A stretch of DNA of 64,000 nt from Pseudomonas viridiflava (GTDB taxonomy: Bacteria > Pseudomonadota > Gammaproteobacteria > Pseudomonadales > Pseudomonadaceae), in assembly GCF_900582195.1 (NCBI RefSeq), contig NZ_UTHA01000001.1, positions 806,001-870,000 on the forward strand, written 5' to 3'. Position 1 is the first letter of the stretch, and each line of letters opens with the position of its first letter. Below are positions 7,712-17,496 of this stretch, piece by piece. A program made the position numbers and the translations under genes. Below the pieces are notes generated by a model. That model was given only the letters and a program-made list of their open reading frames with translations. It made no database searches and had not been told where the DNA came from.

Positions 7712-9544
7712 TCAATCCCCCAGCGCTTCCCCCTCACGCCGTGGATCCGCGCCACCCTCCAACGACGCTTTCCCCTGCGCATCCTTGACCCGCACGATGG
7801 CCTGAGTACCGCTGGTCATGTCGATTTCATTCACGGCATGCCCTTTGTCTTTCAGTGCCTGAATCAGCGCCGGGCTGAACTGGCCTTGTTCCAGTTCGGT
7901 CGGGCCGTTGCGGCTGCCGAAGTTGGGCAGGCTGATGGCGCTTTGCGGGTCGAGGTTCCAGTCGAGCAGGCCGACGGTGGTTTTCGCCACGTATTCGATG
8001 ATTTGCGAACCACCGGGCGAGCCGACCGTGGCGACGAATTCGCCGCTGTGGCGATCGAAGATCAGCGTTGGTGCCATCGACGAGCGCGGGCGTTTGCCGG
8101 GTTCGACGCGGTTGGCGACTTTCTGGCCGTTCTCTTCGGGGATGAACGAGAAGTCGGTCATCTGGTTGTTGAGCAGAAAGCCCTGAACCATCAGGTGCGA
8201 ACCGAATGCGGCTTCGATGGTGGTGGTCATCGACACGGCGCCGCCGAGGTCATCCACCGCGACCACTTGCGAGGTGGAGATGCGCAGCGGCGAACGGTCC
8301 GGGGCGTAGGCCACTTGTACGCCCGTCGGGGTGCCCGGCTTGGCGCTGCCCATGCTGCGTTCGCCGATCAGGCTGGCGCGGCTGGCGAGATAACCCGGGT
8401 CGACCAGGCCTTTGACCGGCACTGGCACGAAGTCGGTGTCGGCCACGTATTGCGCGCGGTCGGCGTAGGCCAGACGTTCGGCTTCGGCGATCAAATGCAC
8501 GGCCCGCGGATCCGGTTCAATGCCGGCCGGTTTATCGGTTTTCACCGGTTTGAGCGGTGTCAGCGAAAGACGCGGATCGCGGGTTTCCAGCGCCTGCAAC
8601 GTGCCGAGAATCTGCGCCACGGCGATCCCGCCCGACGACGGTGGCGGCATACCGCAGACCTGCCAGCGCTTGTAATCGGTGCACAGCGGCGCGCGTTCCT
8701 TGGCCTGATAGCGCTGCAGATCGTTCAGCGACAGGCTGCCGGGGTTGGCGTGGCCCTGCACCCTGGCGACGATTTCTTCGGCGATCGGGCCTTTGTACAG
8801 CGCGTCCGCACCTTCGTTGGCGATGCGGCTGAGCACGGCGGCCAATGCCGGATTTTGCAGGCGCGAGCCGACGGCTTTGACGCTGCCATCGGCGTTGAGG
8901 AAATACCTGGCCATGTCCGGCGACTGGCGGATCACCGGGTCTGCTTCCAGCAGCGAATGCAGGCGCGGCGAAATGGCAAAGCCTTGCTCGGACAGTTTGA
9001 TCGCCGGTTCAAACAGCTTCGCCCATGGCAGCCGACCGTGTTGTTTATGTGCCATTTCCAGTGCGCGCAACACGCCCGGCGTACCGACCGAACGACCGCC
9101 GATCTGCGCCTGCGGGAACGACATCGGCTGACCATCGGCACGCAAGAACAGCTTCTCGGTCGCCCCGGCCGGTGCGGTTTCGCGGCCGTCATACGTGCGC
9201 ACCTGTTTGCCGTCCCACAACACGATCATCGCGCCGCCGCCGATCCCGGAGGATTGCGGCTCAACCAGCGTCAGCACCGCCTGCATCGCAATCGCCGCAT
9301 CTATCGCCGAACCGCCCTGACGCAGCATCTCGCGACCTGCTTCAGCGGCCAGTGGATTGGCAGCGGCGGCCATGTGTTTACTGGCGTGGCGGGTTTGCAG
9401 GTCGGTGCGGTAACCGGAAGCGGCTTCCGGCGCCAGCGGTAAAGTCGAGGAGGGCGGGGCGTTGCACGCGGTGAGGGTCAGGGCGCTGATGATCAGCGTC
9501 AGGGCAGGCAGGCGAAAGCGGCTCAAGGGCAAGGCTGAAAACAC
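7712..9544 (-). CDS. ggt: Gamma-glutamyltransferase, lipoprotein-type
   Basis: A 610-residue precursor. The N-terminus has a lipoprotein signal (LTLTAC, C27). The enzyme should self-cleave before T424 (TSQVVAVDD aligns with TTHYSVVD of E. coli Ggt), giving large and small subunits; T424 is the nucleophile. GSPGGSQII further on is the conserved glycine-rich loop. It cleaves glutathione and other gamma-glutamyl compounds in the periplasm. The start is GTG 9544 with GGAG 7 bases ahead. It is monocistronic and convergent with the LysE gene. Confidence 0.9.
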   Translation of the reverse strand: MFSALPLSRFRLPALTLIISALTLTACNAPPSSTLPLAPEAASGYRTDLQTRHASKHMAAAANPLAAEAGREMLRQGGSAIDAAIAMQAVLTLVEPQSSGIGGGAMIVLWDGKQVRTYDGRETAPAGATEKLFLRADGQPMSFPQAQIGGRSVGTPGVLRALEMAHKQHGRLPWAKLFEPAIKLSEQGFAISPRLHSLLEADPVIRQSPDMARYFLNADGSVKAVGSRLQNPALAAVLSRIANEGADALYKGPIAEEIVARVQGHANPGSLSLNDLQRYQAKERAPLCTDYKRWQVCGMPPPSSGGIAVAQILGTLQALETRDPRLSLTPLKPVKTDKPAGIEPDPRAVHLIAEAERLAYADRAQYVADTDFVPVPVKGLVDPGYLASRASLIGERSMGSAKPGTPTGVQVAYAPDRSPLRISTSQVVAVDDLGGAVSMTTTIEAAFGSHLMVQGFLLNNQMTDFSFIPEENGQKVANRVEPGKRPRSSMAPTLIFDRHSGEFVATVGSPGGSQIIEYVAKTTVGLLDWNLDPQSAISLPNFGSRNGPTELEQGQFSPALIQALKDKGHAVNEIDMTSGTQAIVRVKDAQGKASLEGGADPRREGEALGD

Positions 9545-9690
9545 GCGGGCTCTCCGTCCGTGGGATAAAAGTCTCAGGGACTTTATCGACCGCCCGGTCG
9601 CGACGCAAACCGGTGGGCATTTTTGTCTTTCATTTCAGGGCGTATGTTCGCTAGGGTCAACCGCAAATCCGTTGAGCTGCACTGAGCACC

Positions 9691-9718
9691 TGTGGGAGCG
9701 AGCAAGCTCGCTCCCACA
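9691..9718. repeat. Solo REP-derived perfect palindrome
   Basis: TGTGGGAGCGAGC and its exact complement are joined by only two bases, so the two ends of a REPIN are fused into one 28-base perfect hairpin. It sits 25 bases before the DUF2817 gene. Confidence 0.85.
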
Positions 9719-9743
9719 ATTACAAGATCAACAAGAGGCTGAT

Positions 9744-10844
9744 ATGCACAGCGAGTTCCCCTCCGAATCCAGCTACCGCGATCAACGCGAGCAGTTCATC
9801 GCCGCCGCCAATGCCGCCGGCGCCACGCTCACCTCCTACGCACATCCACGCTGCGGGCCATTCGGCGAACCCCTGAGCACCGATGTCGCCGTGCTCGGTA
9901 ATCCGCAGGCCAAACGCCGACTGGTAGCGCTAAGCGGTACCCACGGCGTTGAGGGCTATTACGGCTCGGACTGTCAGATCGAATGGCTGAAAACCTTTGA
10001 ACCCGGCTCGCTGCCCAAGGATGTCGCGGTGGTCATGGTTCACCTGATCAATCCATGGGGCACGGCGTGGTTACGCCGGGTCAACGAAGACAACATCGAC
10101 CTCAACCGCAATCACCTGGATTTTACCGGGCCTCTTCCAGATAACCGCGCTTACGCCGCACTGCATGAAATCTACGCCTGCACCGATTTGCACGGCCCCG
10201 AGCGCCAACGCGCCGATGCCTTGCTCGATGCGCAGATCAACGAACACGGCTGGCCGGCGGTGATGTCGATTGTCGAGGGCGGTCAGCACAGCCATCCCGA
10301 CGGACTGTTTTACGGCGGCCGCGCGCCGAGCTGGTCGAATCGCACCTTGCAGCAAATCATTGAAAAGCATCTGGCTGGCGCTGAAACCGTGATGTGTTTC
10401 GATCTGCATACCGGCGCTGGCGAATACGGCCATCCGATGTTGCTGACCATCACCCAAGCGCCGTACCCGGCACTCGCGCAAGCGCAGGCGATTTATGGCC
10501 CATGGCTTTACACCCTGCACACCGGCGCCGAGACCTTGAGTGAAACCGGTGTCGCGGCAACTGCTACGGGCTACACCTCGCAGGCGTTGCTCAATGCTTT
10601 ACCGGACGTGCAGTTGATGCCGTTCGTGATCGAGTGCGGGACGTATCCGGGGCCGGATGTGCATCGGCATTTGCGTGATGACCAGTGGCTGCATTTGCAC
10701 GGTGATCCGCTGGATGCGATAGGGCGCGAGATCAAACTGAATCTGCTTGAGCAGTTCTATCCAACTGATCCGGATTGGCGGGCGATGGTCGGTTTGCGCA
10801 CTCGGCAAATCTGGGCGAAAGGGTTGTCGGCGTTGGCTTGCTGA
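9744..10844 (+). CDS. DUF2817 family protein, M14-like zinc carboxypeptidase fold
   Basis: A 366-residue soluble protein of the DUF2817 family (PF10994), related to M14 zinc carboxypeptidases. GTHGVEGYYGS (His and Glu zinc ligands) and DLHTGAGEYGH provide the metal site, and NPWGTAWLRRVNEDNIDLNRN resembles the substrate-arginine region of M14 enzymes. It probably hydrolyses an amide or peptide bond, but the substrate is unknown. I chose ATG 9744 with AGAGG upstream; the frame stays open further back into the REP but without family similarity. Confidence 0.8.
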   Translation: MHSEFPSESSYRDQREQFIAAANAAGATLTSYAHPRCGPFGEPLSTDVAVLGNPQAKRRLVALSGTHGVEGYYGSDCQIEWLKTFEPGSLPKDVAVVMVHLINPWGTAWLRRVNEDNIDLNRNHLDFTGPLPDNRAYAALHEIYACTDLHGPERQRADALLDAQINEHGWPAVMSIVEGGQHSHPDGLFYGGRAPSWSNRTLQQIIEKHLAGAETVMCFDLHTGAGEYGHPMLLTITQAPYPALAQAQAIYGPWLYTLHTGAETLSETGVAATATGYTSQALLNALPDVQLMPFVIECGTYPGPDVHRHLRDDQWLHLHGDPLDAIGREIKLNLLEQFYPTDPDWRAMVGLRTRQIWAKGLSALAC

Positions 10845-11034
10845 AAAGGCATTTCGCGCCTGTAGTACCTCGCCGCAACTTGGCGGTTGCTCTGCATTTT
10901 TCCTACAGATTTTTCAGGTCGACAACTTACGCGCCCTTACCTGAGGATGGTTTTTATCGTTTTTTCCAGGATGGATTTCAGATGAAAAGGATGAGTCCGT
11001 TGCCAATCAACTCTATGTTCAGTCGGCCATTGTC

Positions 11035-11427
11035 ATGAGTATTTCCAATGAGGACCGCGATTTTCTGGTGGCGATGGGCAGTCGCATTGCTCACTTACGC
11101 ACAGTTCACGAGATAACACAGACGCGGTTTGCAAGGGCTTTGGGTCTTTCCCGGCAAACCTTTCAGGGCTACGAGGAGGGCACGCGCAGCATGCCGGTCA
11201 CGACACTGGTGAAGATGGCATTTGCGCTGCGCGTGCCTGTTGAAGACCTGCTCGGGGTTCCCTCGTATACGGAGACGCCCAGACGCAGCTTGACCTCGAC
11301 GTGGTATCGACGGCTGCAGTCCATCAATGAGCTTTCGAAGGTCCAGCAGAAGGTTATTGCGCAGATGCTCGACGCACTGATCGCACAGGCAGCGACCAAA
11401 GCGAGCGACGAAGAAAAAGAAATTTGA
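11035..11427 (+). CDS. XRE-family helix-turn-helix regulator
   Basis: A 130-residue protein with a Cro/CI-type HTH at residues 16-70 (ITQTRFARALGLSRQTFQGYEEG) and a helical tail that is probably for dimerisation. It is followed after 81 bases by a SymE-like gene on the same strand, so it likely controls or counteracts it. Base use in this stretch is a little less GC-rich than in its neighbours, and the pair sits beside a tRNA gene, both typical of acquired small modules. Confidence 0.8.
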   Translation: MSISNEDRDFLVAMGSRIAHLRTVHEITQTRFARALGLSRQTFQGYEEGTRSMPVTTLVKMAFALRVPVEDLLGVPSYTETPRRSLTSTWYRRLQSINELSKVQQKVIAQMLDALIAQAATKASDEEKEI

Positions 11428-11508
11428 AGTAACCCAAAGAACGCGGAACCAAGGTGCGACAACACCCTGGCCCCGCTAACCACAAAGCAGCTTAAAAGGA
11501 GCTGAACC

Positions 11509-11733
11509 ATGGCTAAAACCAATCATACGACATCAACCCCCATCACTGAACGCCGGCTGAAAATCGCCGCTGATTTTTACCCCGTCCACACAAAGGAAAA
11601 ATCCTACAGCCCCGCCAAACCGGTGCCTTGGATCAGGCTTCGCGGACTGTGGTTACGACAGGCAGGATTCGAGGTAAACGAAAACGTCAAAGTACGCGTG
11701 ATGAAGGGGTGTCTGGTGATTACCGCGGAATAA
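11509..11733 (+). CDS. SymE-family toxin-like protein
   Basis: A 74-residue protein of the SymE family (PF08845): RRLKIAADFYP, then PWIRLRGLWLRQAGFEVNENVKVRVMKGCLVIT, an AbrB-like swapped-hairpin fold. E. coli SymE is an SOS-induced toxin, first described as an endoribonuclease, held down by the antisense RNA SymR. A strong ribosome-binding site (AAAGGAG) lies 7 bases before ATG 11509. The XRE gene upstream suggests protein-level control instead of, or in addition to, an antisense RNA; none could be recognised here. Confidence 0.8.
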   Translation: MAKTNHTTSTPITERRLKIAADFYPVHTKEKSYSPAKPVPWIRLRGLWLRQAGFEVNENVKVRVMKGCLVITAE

Positions 11734-11761
11734 CAGATCACCGAGACTTTTCTCGATGCAT

Positions 11762-11795
11762 AAAAAAACGGCCTACCTTTCGGTAAGCCGTTTTT
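11762..11795. terminator. Bidirectional intrinsic terminator after symE
   Basis: AAAAAAACGGCCTACC, loop, GGTAAGCCGTTTTT forms a strong stem with A- and T-runs on both sides. It ends the symE transcript and also the tRNA-Met transcript coming from the right. Confidence 0.9.
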
Positions 11796-11801
11796 AGTAC
11801 T

Positions 11802-11878
11802 TGGTGGCTACACAGGGACTTGAACCCCGGACCCCAGCATTATGAATGCTATGCTCTAACCAACTGAGCTATGTAGCC
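11802..11878 (-). tRNA. tRNA-Met (anticodon CAT), elongator type
   Basis: The minus strand reads GGCTACATAGCTCAG and so on to GTAGCCACCA. The 77-base sequence has a 7-bp acceptor stem, a D arm, an anticodon loop TTCATAA, the T arm GGTTCAAG and an encoded CCA end. G1-C72 pairing marks elongator rather than initiator tRNA-Met. A CAT anticodon could also belong to a lysidine-modified Ile tRNA, but similarity to elongator Met is strong. Confidence 0.93.
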
Positions 11879-11993
11879 AAGTGGCGCGCATTATTCCCCT
11901 GAAATGGAAAAGCGTCAAGCGTAAATTTAAAATATTTCTTCTTATTTTCAACCGCTTATCCTCCAGCCCGGAAAATCCGGGCCGGGCGGGGCA

Positions 11994-14051
11994 TCAACGC
12001 AGCTGAAATCTTGCCGTATTGGCGCTCAAGGCGTGGCTGCCCTGACTCAGGGTATCCGCCGCAAGGTTCACCGCGCGTGCGCCTTCGAGCAAACGCACGG
12101 CCGCCTGATCAACCTGCTGGATATTGCCGCTGACTTCATCGGCGGTACTCGCCTGTTCCTCAACCGCCGTGGCGATCTGCGCGAGCGTGTCAGTGACGCT
12201 CTGTACTGCGCTGGCGATTTCACCCAAACGCTCACCGAGACCGGTGACCGACTCGGCATCGGTTTGCGCCTGGCCGCAGGCGGCTTCCATCAAACTCACG
12301 GCTTCATTGACCGTCGCGCGCAGGCTGTCGACCGTGCCTGCGATCTGCGCGGTGGACGACTGCGTGCGTTGCGACAGGCTGCGCACCTCATCGGCTACTA
12401 CGGCAAATCCGCGACCCTGCTCACCCGCGCGTGCCGCTTCGATGGCTGCGTTGAGCGCCAGCAGGTTGGTCTGTTCGGCAACACCGCGAATCGTGTCGAC
12501 GACCAATTGAATCTGCTGGCCTTGCTCGCTGACCCGGCCGAGTGCCGCTGCAGTTTCATTCAAACGCTGATTGAGCTGCTGAATACTCGCCGTGGTGCGC
12601 TGGCTGTCGCGGCTGCTGTCGGCGGCAATGCGCCGGGTGTGCTGGGCGCTGCCGGAGGCCTGTTCGCAACTCTGCGCCACGCCTTGCGAGGTGGCGGCCA
12701 ATTGCGTGGCGGCTGCGGCGATCTGGCTGATCTGCAACTGCTGTGCCTCGACTTCGCCGAGAGCGCCGCTGGAGTGTTCGTTGAGGCTGCGCACGGCATG
12801 GCTCAACTGCGAGGTTTCGTGATCGACACCGAGCATGCTCGCGCGCAGTTGCACCACGGCAACGTTGAGCGCGGTGCTGATCGCCGCCAACTCATCACGG
12901 CCCACCACCGGCACTTGCAGGCTGAGGTTGCCGTCGCGCAATGCTTCAGCGAGCAGGGTGATGCCGCTGGCACTGCGGCGGATTGAGGCTTGCAGGCACA
13001 CAAACAAATACAGCGCCGCCAGTAGCAAGCAACCGAAGATCGCTGCGACGATGATGAACTGACGGATTGCTGAACTGTGGTAGGCGTCGAGCCGCTGATC
13101 CAGCGACACCAGCGATTGCTGGCGCAGGGCGGCGAGGTCGCTCAGCAAGGCGTCGAGGCTGCGTTCGAAGTCTTCTGGTTTGAGATTGATGCTGCCGCCG
13201 AACACACCGTCATCCAGCACCTTCAGACCGCTGTCGAGATGTTTCAGGCTGTTGTGGTATTGGCTGGCCCAGCTCTGCTGATCTTTCGGCAGGCGGGCTT
13301 CGAGCAGCGTGGCGGTTTTCACGAGTTGCTCGCGGGCATCACCGATGCGGCTGCGCAGGTCGCGCAACTGCAAACGGCTTTGCAGGGTGAATTGGCCTGA
13401 GACCACCGAGGCCTGGCCGACTGCGGCGAGGCGTCCGACCCGTTCGATCAGGTCTGGCGCGTGTTGGGTCGAGATCTGTGTCAGCAGATAGGTCTCCAGC
13501 CACGGCGCGAGGGTCAGGCGATTGTCCATGACGATCTGCTCGCGCAACGCTTGCAGGGCGCTGAGGGCGTTGGTGAAACGGTCATAGCCGTCCGGCCACC
13601 AACCGACACCGCTGAGGCTTTTCGAATCCAGACCATTGAGGGCGGTTTGCAGCGCCTGATAGCGGGTGAGGGTTTCGCCCTCGGCGCCTTCGTTCTTTAG
13701 TGCGTTGCCCAAGTCGGTGGTGGCTTGCAGAACCGCCGGTTGCACCGCGTCGAACGCGGCCATGGCGGCGAGGGTAGCGGGCGTCGGTTGGCGATTGGTC
13801 TCGGTAGCGCGCCAACGGGCGGCGCGGTCACGTTGCGCGGCGAGCAGGTTGTCCAGCGCATCCAGCGCGAGCAACTGGCGCACGCCGGCGCGTTCGCCGG
13901 AAATCAGATTGAGCTTGTCGCGATAGTCCTGGCCGATCATCAACAGGCTACCGGCCAACGGCAGAATGAACAGCAGAAACAACAACTGGAATTTACCTGC
14001 GAAGCCAAACCGCCCCAGCAATTTGATCCCCGGTGAAAGGAAAGCCTGCAT
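11994..14051 (-). CDS. Methyl-accepting chemotaxis protein
   Basis: A 685-residue transmembrane chemoreceptor: TM1 (about 20-42), a roughly 290-residue helical periplasmic region, TM2 (IIVAAIFGCLLLAALYLFVC), HAMP and a signalling domain with the [20 protein letters not shown] tip. The ligand region is alpha-helical and rich in Q/L/R with no Cache motif that I recognise. It resembles helical-bundle sensors, so the ligand is unknown. ATG 14051 has AGGAG upstream; a longer frame from 14093 is possible. It is not linked to che genes. Confidence 0.88.
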   Translation of the reverse strand: MQAFLSPGIKLLGRFGFAGKFQLLFLLFILPLAGSLLMIGQDYRDKLNLISGERAGVRQLLALDALDNLLAAQRDRAARWRATETNRQPTPATLAAMAAFDAVQPAVLQATTDLGNALKNEGAEGETLTRYQALQTALNGLDSKSLSGVGWWPDGYDRFTNALSALQALREQIVMDNRLTLAPWLETYLLTQISTQHAPDLIERVGRLAAVGQASVVSGQFTLQSRLQLRDLRSRIGDAREQLVKTATLLEARLPKDQQSWASQYHNSLKHLDSGLKVLDDGVFGGSINLKPEDFERSLDALLSDLAALRQQSLVSLDQRLDAYHSSAIRQFIIVAAIFGCLLLAALYLFVCLQASIRRSASGITLLAEALRDGNLSLQVPVVGRDELAAISTALNVAVVQLRASMLGVDHETSQLSHAVRSLNEHSSGALGEVEAQQLQISQIAAAATQLAATSQGVAQSCEQASGSAQHTRRIAADSSRDSQRTTASIQQLNQRLNETAAALGRVSEQGQQIQLVVDTIRGVAEQTNLLALNAAIEAARAGEQGRGFAVVADEVRSLSQRTQSSTAQIAGTVDSLRATVNEAVSLMEAACGQAQTDAESVTGLGERLGEIASAVQSVTDTLAQIATAVEEQASTADEVSGNIQQVDQAAVRLLEGARAVNLAADTLSQGSHALSANTARFQLR

Positions 14052-14383
14052 GCCCCATGACTCCTCTGGACACCACGCACCATTGGCGTGCATCGCGCTC
14101 TTTTCGATCGCGACCTGTGCCCTCTAAAAGGCCTCGAAAGTTCACTTCCGCCCGCTCTGTAGGCCGGCTCTGTAGCGAAACTTCCCATTGTCGGTGCCCT
14201 TTGTAAGGGCGCCGCGTTCAAGGGGAGAAGCAAGGCAAGATTCAGACCATGGCGTTGCGCTATCACCTTGCTGTCGACGACCAGTCAGTTAGTTAGCTGG
14301 CTAAGGGGATGGCGCAGGCGCACTGAAAAATGGCACATTGACGCACCTGCCTGCGTGCACCCATCTGCTGTCCGGAAACTTCC
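14052..14383. other. Intergenic region between divergent chemoreceptor and Fsr genes
   Basis: About 330 bases without a gene. It contains a small GCCCTTTGTAAGGGC hairpin (14198-14212) and must hold both divergent promoters, but I see no reliable promoter or operator. Confidence 0.5.
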
Positions 14384-15601
14384 ATGGCTATCAGCAACGT
14401 TCAGACCGCCGCCGCCTCGGCGCCCGCTGCTCCGCAAAGCAGCCCATTGGTGATGCGTATCATCGGCGCGGTGGCGCTGGCGCATTTGATCAACGACCTG
14501 ATCCAGTCGGTTTTGCCGTCGATCTACCCGATGCTCAAGGCTAACTACGGTCTGACCTTTACTCAGGTCGGCCTGATTACTTTGACCTTTCAACTGACCG
14601 CGTCTCTGCTGCAGCCGTGGGTCGGTTATCACACTGACCGGCATCCGAAACCTTGGCTGTTGCCGGCCGGTTCTATCTGCACATTGATTGGCATCGTGAT
14701 GATGTCGATGGTCGGCAGTTTCCCGTTGATTCTGCTGGCGGCGGCGCTGATCGGGATCGGTTCCTCGACGTTCCACCCCGAGGCTTCGCGGATTGCGCGG
14801 CTGGCTTCCGGTGGACGCTTTGGTCTGGCGCAATCGACCTTTCAGGTCGGTGGTAACGCCGGTTCCGCGTTCGGTCCGTTGCTGGCGGCGGCGATCATCA
14901 TTCCGTTCGGTCAGGGCAACGTGGCGTGGTTTGGTTTGTTCGCAGTGTTTGCGCTGTTCGTGCTGTACCGCATCAGTCGCTGGTACGCCCATCACCTCAA
15001 TCTGTTCAAGCTCAAGGCCGGCCAGGCCGCGACTCACGGGCTGTCGAAGGGCAGGGTGACCAGTGCGTTGGTAGTACTGGGTCTGTTGGTGTTCTCCAAG
15101 TATTTCTATATGGCCAGCCTGACCAGTTATTTCACATTCTATTTGATCGAGAAGTTCGACTTGTCGGTGGCCAGTTCGCAACTGCACCTGTTCCTGTTTT
15201 TAGGCGCGGTGGCGGCGGGCACATTTTTCGGCGGGCCGATTGGCGACAAGATCGGGCGTAAGGCGGTGATCTGGTTTTCGATCCTTGGCGTCGCGCCGTT
15301 TACGTTGCTGATGCCTCATGTTGATCTGTTCTGGACCAGTGTCCTCAGCGTGGTAATCGGCTTCATTCTGGCTTCGGCGTTTTCGGCGATTGTGGTGTAC
15401 GCGCAGGAGTTGGTGCCGGGCAATGTCGGAATGATTGCCGGGGTGTTCTTCGGTTTGATGTTTGGTTTTGGCGGGATTGGTGCGGCGTTGCTGGGGCACC
15501 TGGCGGATGTGCACGGGATTGAGTACGTGTATTTCCTGTGTTCGTTCCTGCCATTGTTTGGTGTGCTGGCGATCTTCTTGCCGCGCACCAAAAAGGCCTG
15601 A
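14384..15601 (+). CDS. MFS exporter, fosmidomycin-resistance (Fsr) type
   Basis: A 405-residue major facilitator protein with about 12 helices. HLINDLIQSVLPSIYPML, GYHTDRHPKPW and STFHPEASRIARLASGGRFG are characteristic of the Fsr group, whose E. coli member gives fosmidomycin resistance. It probably acts as a drug or metabolite efflux pump; the natural substrate is unknown. The first helix is preceded by about 25 low-complexity Ala/Pro/Ser residues. It is monocistronic and followed by a REPIN. Confidence 0.85.
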   Translation: MAISNVQTAAASAPAAPQSSPLVMRIIGAVALAHLINDLIQSVLPSIYPMLKANYGLTFTQVGLITLTFQLTASLLQPWVGYHTDRHPKPWLLPAGSICTLIGIVMMSMVGSFPLILLAAALIGIGSSTFHPEASRIARLASGGRFGLAQSTFQVGGNAGSAFGPLLAAAIIIPFGQGNVAWFGLFAVFALFVLYRISRWYAHHLNLFKLKAGQAATHGLSKGRVTSALVVLGLLVFSKYFYMASLTSYFTFYLIEKFDLSVASSQLHLFLFLGAVAAGTFFGGPIGDKIGRKAVIWFSILGVAPFTLLMPHVDLFWTSVLSVVIGFILASAFSAIVVYAQELVPGNVGMIAGVFFGLMFGFGGIGAALLGHLADVHGIEYVYFLCSFLPLFGVLAIFLPRTKKA

Positions 15602-15619
15602 CGCCAGACCATTCCCAAT

Positions 15620-15708
15620 TGTGGGAGCGAGCTTGCTCGCGAAGAGGCCTTGTCAGTCGATGAATATTTAGCTGACACACCGCTTTCGCGAGCAGGCTCG
15701 CTCCCACA
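15620..15708. repeat. REPIN (paired REP elements)
   Basis: Inverted REP pair with about 45 bases between the units. The right unit has an AGCAGGCTCG variant instead of AGCAAGCTCG, so the two arms are no longer perfectly matched. Confidence 0.9.
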
Positions 15709-15744
15709 GGGTGAATGTGTTGTGGCGGAGAATGTTTCAGGCAC

Positions 15745-15777
15745 AAAAAAGCCGCGTATCAAACGCGGCTTTTTCTT
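15745..15777 (-). terminator. Terminator after ychF
   Basis: On the minus strand an A-run, then AGCCGCGT, loop, ACGCGGCT and TTTTTTG follow 12 bases after the ychF stop. The T- and A-runs on both sides allow termination in either direction. Confidence 0.9.
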
Positions 15778-15788
15778 GGGCGTAATGC

Positions 15789-16889
15789 TTACACGTTGAA
15801 ACGGAAGTGCATCACGTCGCCGTCTTTAACGATGTAATCCTTACCTTCCAGACGCCATTTACCGGCTTCTTTGGTACCGGCTTCGCCCTTGTACTGGATG
15901 AAGTCGTTGTAGGCGATCACTTCGGCGCGGATGAAGCCTTTCTCGAAGTCGGTGTGGATCACGCCGGCAGCCTGAGGTGCGGTGGCGCCGACTTTGACGG
16001 TCCAGGCGCGGACTTCTTCGACACCGGCGGTGAAGTAGGTCTGCAGGTGCAGCATTTCGTAGCCGGCGCGGATCACGCGGTTCAGGCCAGGCTCTTCCAG
16101 GCCCAGGGCCTCGAGGAACATGTCCTTCTCTTCGCCGTCATCGAGTTCGGCGATTTCCGCTTCGATCTTGTTGCAGACCGGCACGACCATGGCGCCTTCT
16201 TCTTCGGCAATGGCCTTGACCACGTCCAGGTGCGGGTTGTTCTCGAAACCGTCTTCAGCGACGTTGGCGATGTACATGACCGGTTTGGTGGTCAGCAGGT
16301 GGAAGCCCTTGATCACGGCTTTTTCGTCAGCGCTCATGTTTTTCATCAGGCTGCGCGCCGGCTTGGCTTCGGTGAAGTGCGCGATCAGTTGCTCCAGCAG
16401 AGCCTTCTGAACCACGGCATCCTTGTCACCGCCCTTGGCGTTGCGTGCGACTTTCTGCAGTTGCTTCTCGCAGCTGTCGAGATCGGCGAAGATCAGTTCC
16501 AGGTCGATGATTTCGATGTCGCGCTTCGGGTCAACGCTGTTGGAAACGTGGATCACGTTTTCGTCTTCGAAGCAGCGCACCACGTGAGCGATCGCGTCGG
16601 TTTCGCGGATGTTGGCGAGGAACTTGTTGCCCAGGCCTTCACCTTTCGAGGCGCCGGCAACGAGGCCCGCGATGTCGACGAATTCCATGGTGGTCGGCAG
16701 GATGCGCTTCGGATTGACGATGGCCGCCAAGGCTTCCAGACGTGGATCCGGCATCGGCACGATGCCGCTGTTCGGCTCGATGGTGCAGAAGGGGAAGTTC
16801 TCGGCCGCGATACCGGATTTGGTCAGGGCGTTGAACAGGGTGGACTTGCCGACGTTAGGCAGGCCGACGATGCCGCAATTGAATCCCAT
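15789..16889 (-). CDS. ychF: Redox-regulated ATPase / ribosome-associated GTPase-fold protein YchF
   Basis: A 366-residue OBG-family P-loop protein. GLPNVGKST (residues 8-16) is the Walker A motif. NKIEAE in place of NKxD explains the ATP rather than GTP preference of this family, and a TGS domain ends the protein. It binds ribosomes and is linked to the oxidative stress response. It lies 22 bases after pth on the same strand; the pth-ychF pair is conserved in proteobacteria. Length matches E. coli YchF (363). Confidence 0.97.
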   Translation of the reverse strand: MGFNCGIVGLPNVGKSTLFNALTKSGIAAENFPFCTIEPNSGIVPMPDPRLEALAAIVNPKRILPTTMEFVDIAGLVAGASKGEGLGNKFLANIRETDAIAHVVRCFEDENVIHVSNSVDPKRDIEIIDLELIFADLDSCEKQLQKVARNAKGGDKDAVVQKALLEQLIAHFTEAKPARSLMKNMSADEKAVIKGFHLLTTKPVMYIANVAEDGFENNPHLDVVKAIAEEEGAMVVPVCNKIEAEIAELDDGEEKDMFLEALGLEEPGLNRVIRAGYEMLHLQTYFTAGVEEVRAWTVKVGATAPQAAGVIHTDFEKGFIRAEVIAYNDFIQYKGEAGTKEAGKWRLEGKDYIVKDGDVMHFRFNV

Positions 16890-16911
16890 GGTGTTTCCCC
16901 TCGGAGTAGAG

Positions 16912-17496
16912 TCAGGCCTTCTGGCTGTGCAGGTTTTTCATCGCGCGGTTCCATTCACCGGCGAGGATATCCGGCAGCACGCCGAGGGCAAAGTCGATGC
17001 TGGCATCGAGTTTTTCCTGTTCGGCGCGTGGCGCACGACCCAGGACGAAATTTGAAACCATACTGGCGACGCCCGGGTGGCCGATGCCAAGCCGCAGGCG
17101 GTAGAACGTATTCTGATTACCCAGTTGCGCAATGATGTCGCGCAACCCGTTGTGACCGCCATGGCCGCCGCCCTGCTTGAGCTTGGCAACGCCCGGAGGC
17201 AAGTCGAGTTCGTCGTGCGCCACGAGGATTTCTTCAGGCTTGATGCGGAAGAAACCGGCGAGTGCCGCCACGGCCTGGCCGCTGCGGTTCATGTAGGTGG
17301 TGGGAATCAGCAGACGAACATCCTGACCTTGGTGCGAATAGCGCCCGGTCAGGCCGAAATATTTGCGATCGGCCACAAGATTCACATTCTGTGCGTGGGC
17401 GATGCGCTCAACAAAAAGGGCCCCTGCGTTATGCCGGGTCTGCTCGTATTCGGCGCCTGGATTTCCCAGGCCAACGATCAGTTTGATGGCAGTCAC
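16912..17496 (-). CDS. pth: Peptidyl-tRNA hydrolase
   Basis: A 194-residue enzyme that frees tRNA from peptidyl-tRNAs dropped by ribosomes. [20 protein letters not shown] (residues 6-25) includes the catalytic His of HNAG, YMNRSG the substrate-binding Asn, and DELDLPPG the catalytic Asp region. The start is a GTG at 17496. It lies upstream of ychF and about 170 bases downstream of rplY, so it may be part of an rplY-pth-ychF operon. Confidence 0.97.
   Translation of the reverse strand: MTAIKLIVGLGNPGAEYEQTRHNAGALFVERIAHAQNVNLVADRKYFGLTGRYSHQGQDVRLLIPTTYMNRSGQAVAALAGFFRIKPEEILVAHDELDLPPGVAKLKQGGGHGGHNGLRDIIAQLGNQNTFYRLRLGIGHPGVASMVSNFVLGRAPRAEQEKLDASIDFALGVLPDILAGEWNRAMKNLHSQKA

Noticed and set aside
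10892..10908. CTG...CAG element upstream of the XRE-SymE pair as a LexA box.
   Set aside because: It is 17 rather than 16 bases long and lacks the CTGT...ACAG symmetry, so SOS control of SymE is not supported.
15807..17135. A 442-codon open frame on the + strand opposite ychF and pth.
   Set aside because: Antisense shadow of conserved genes, with no ribosome-binding site and no recognisable domain.
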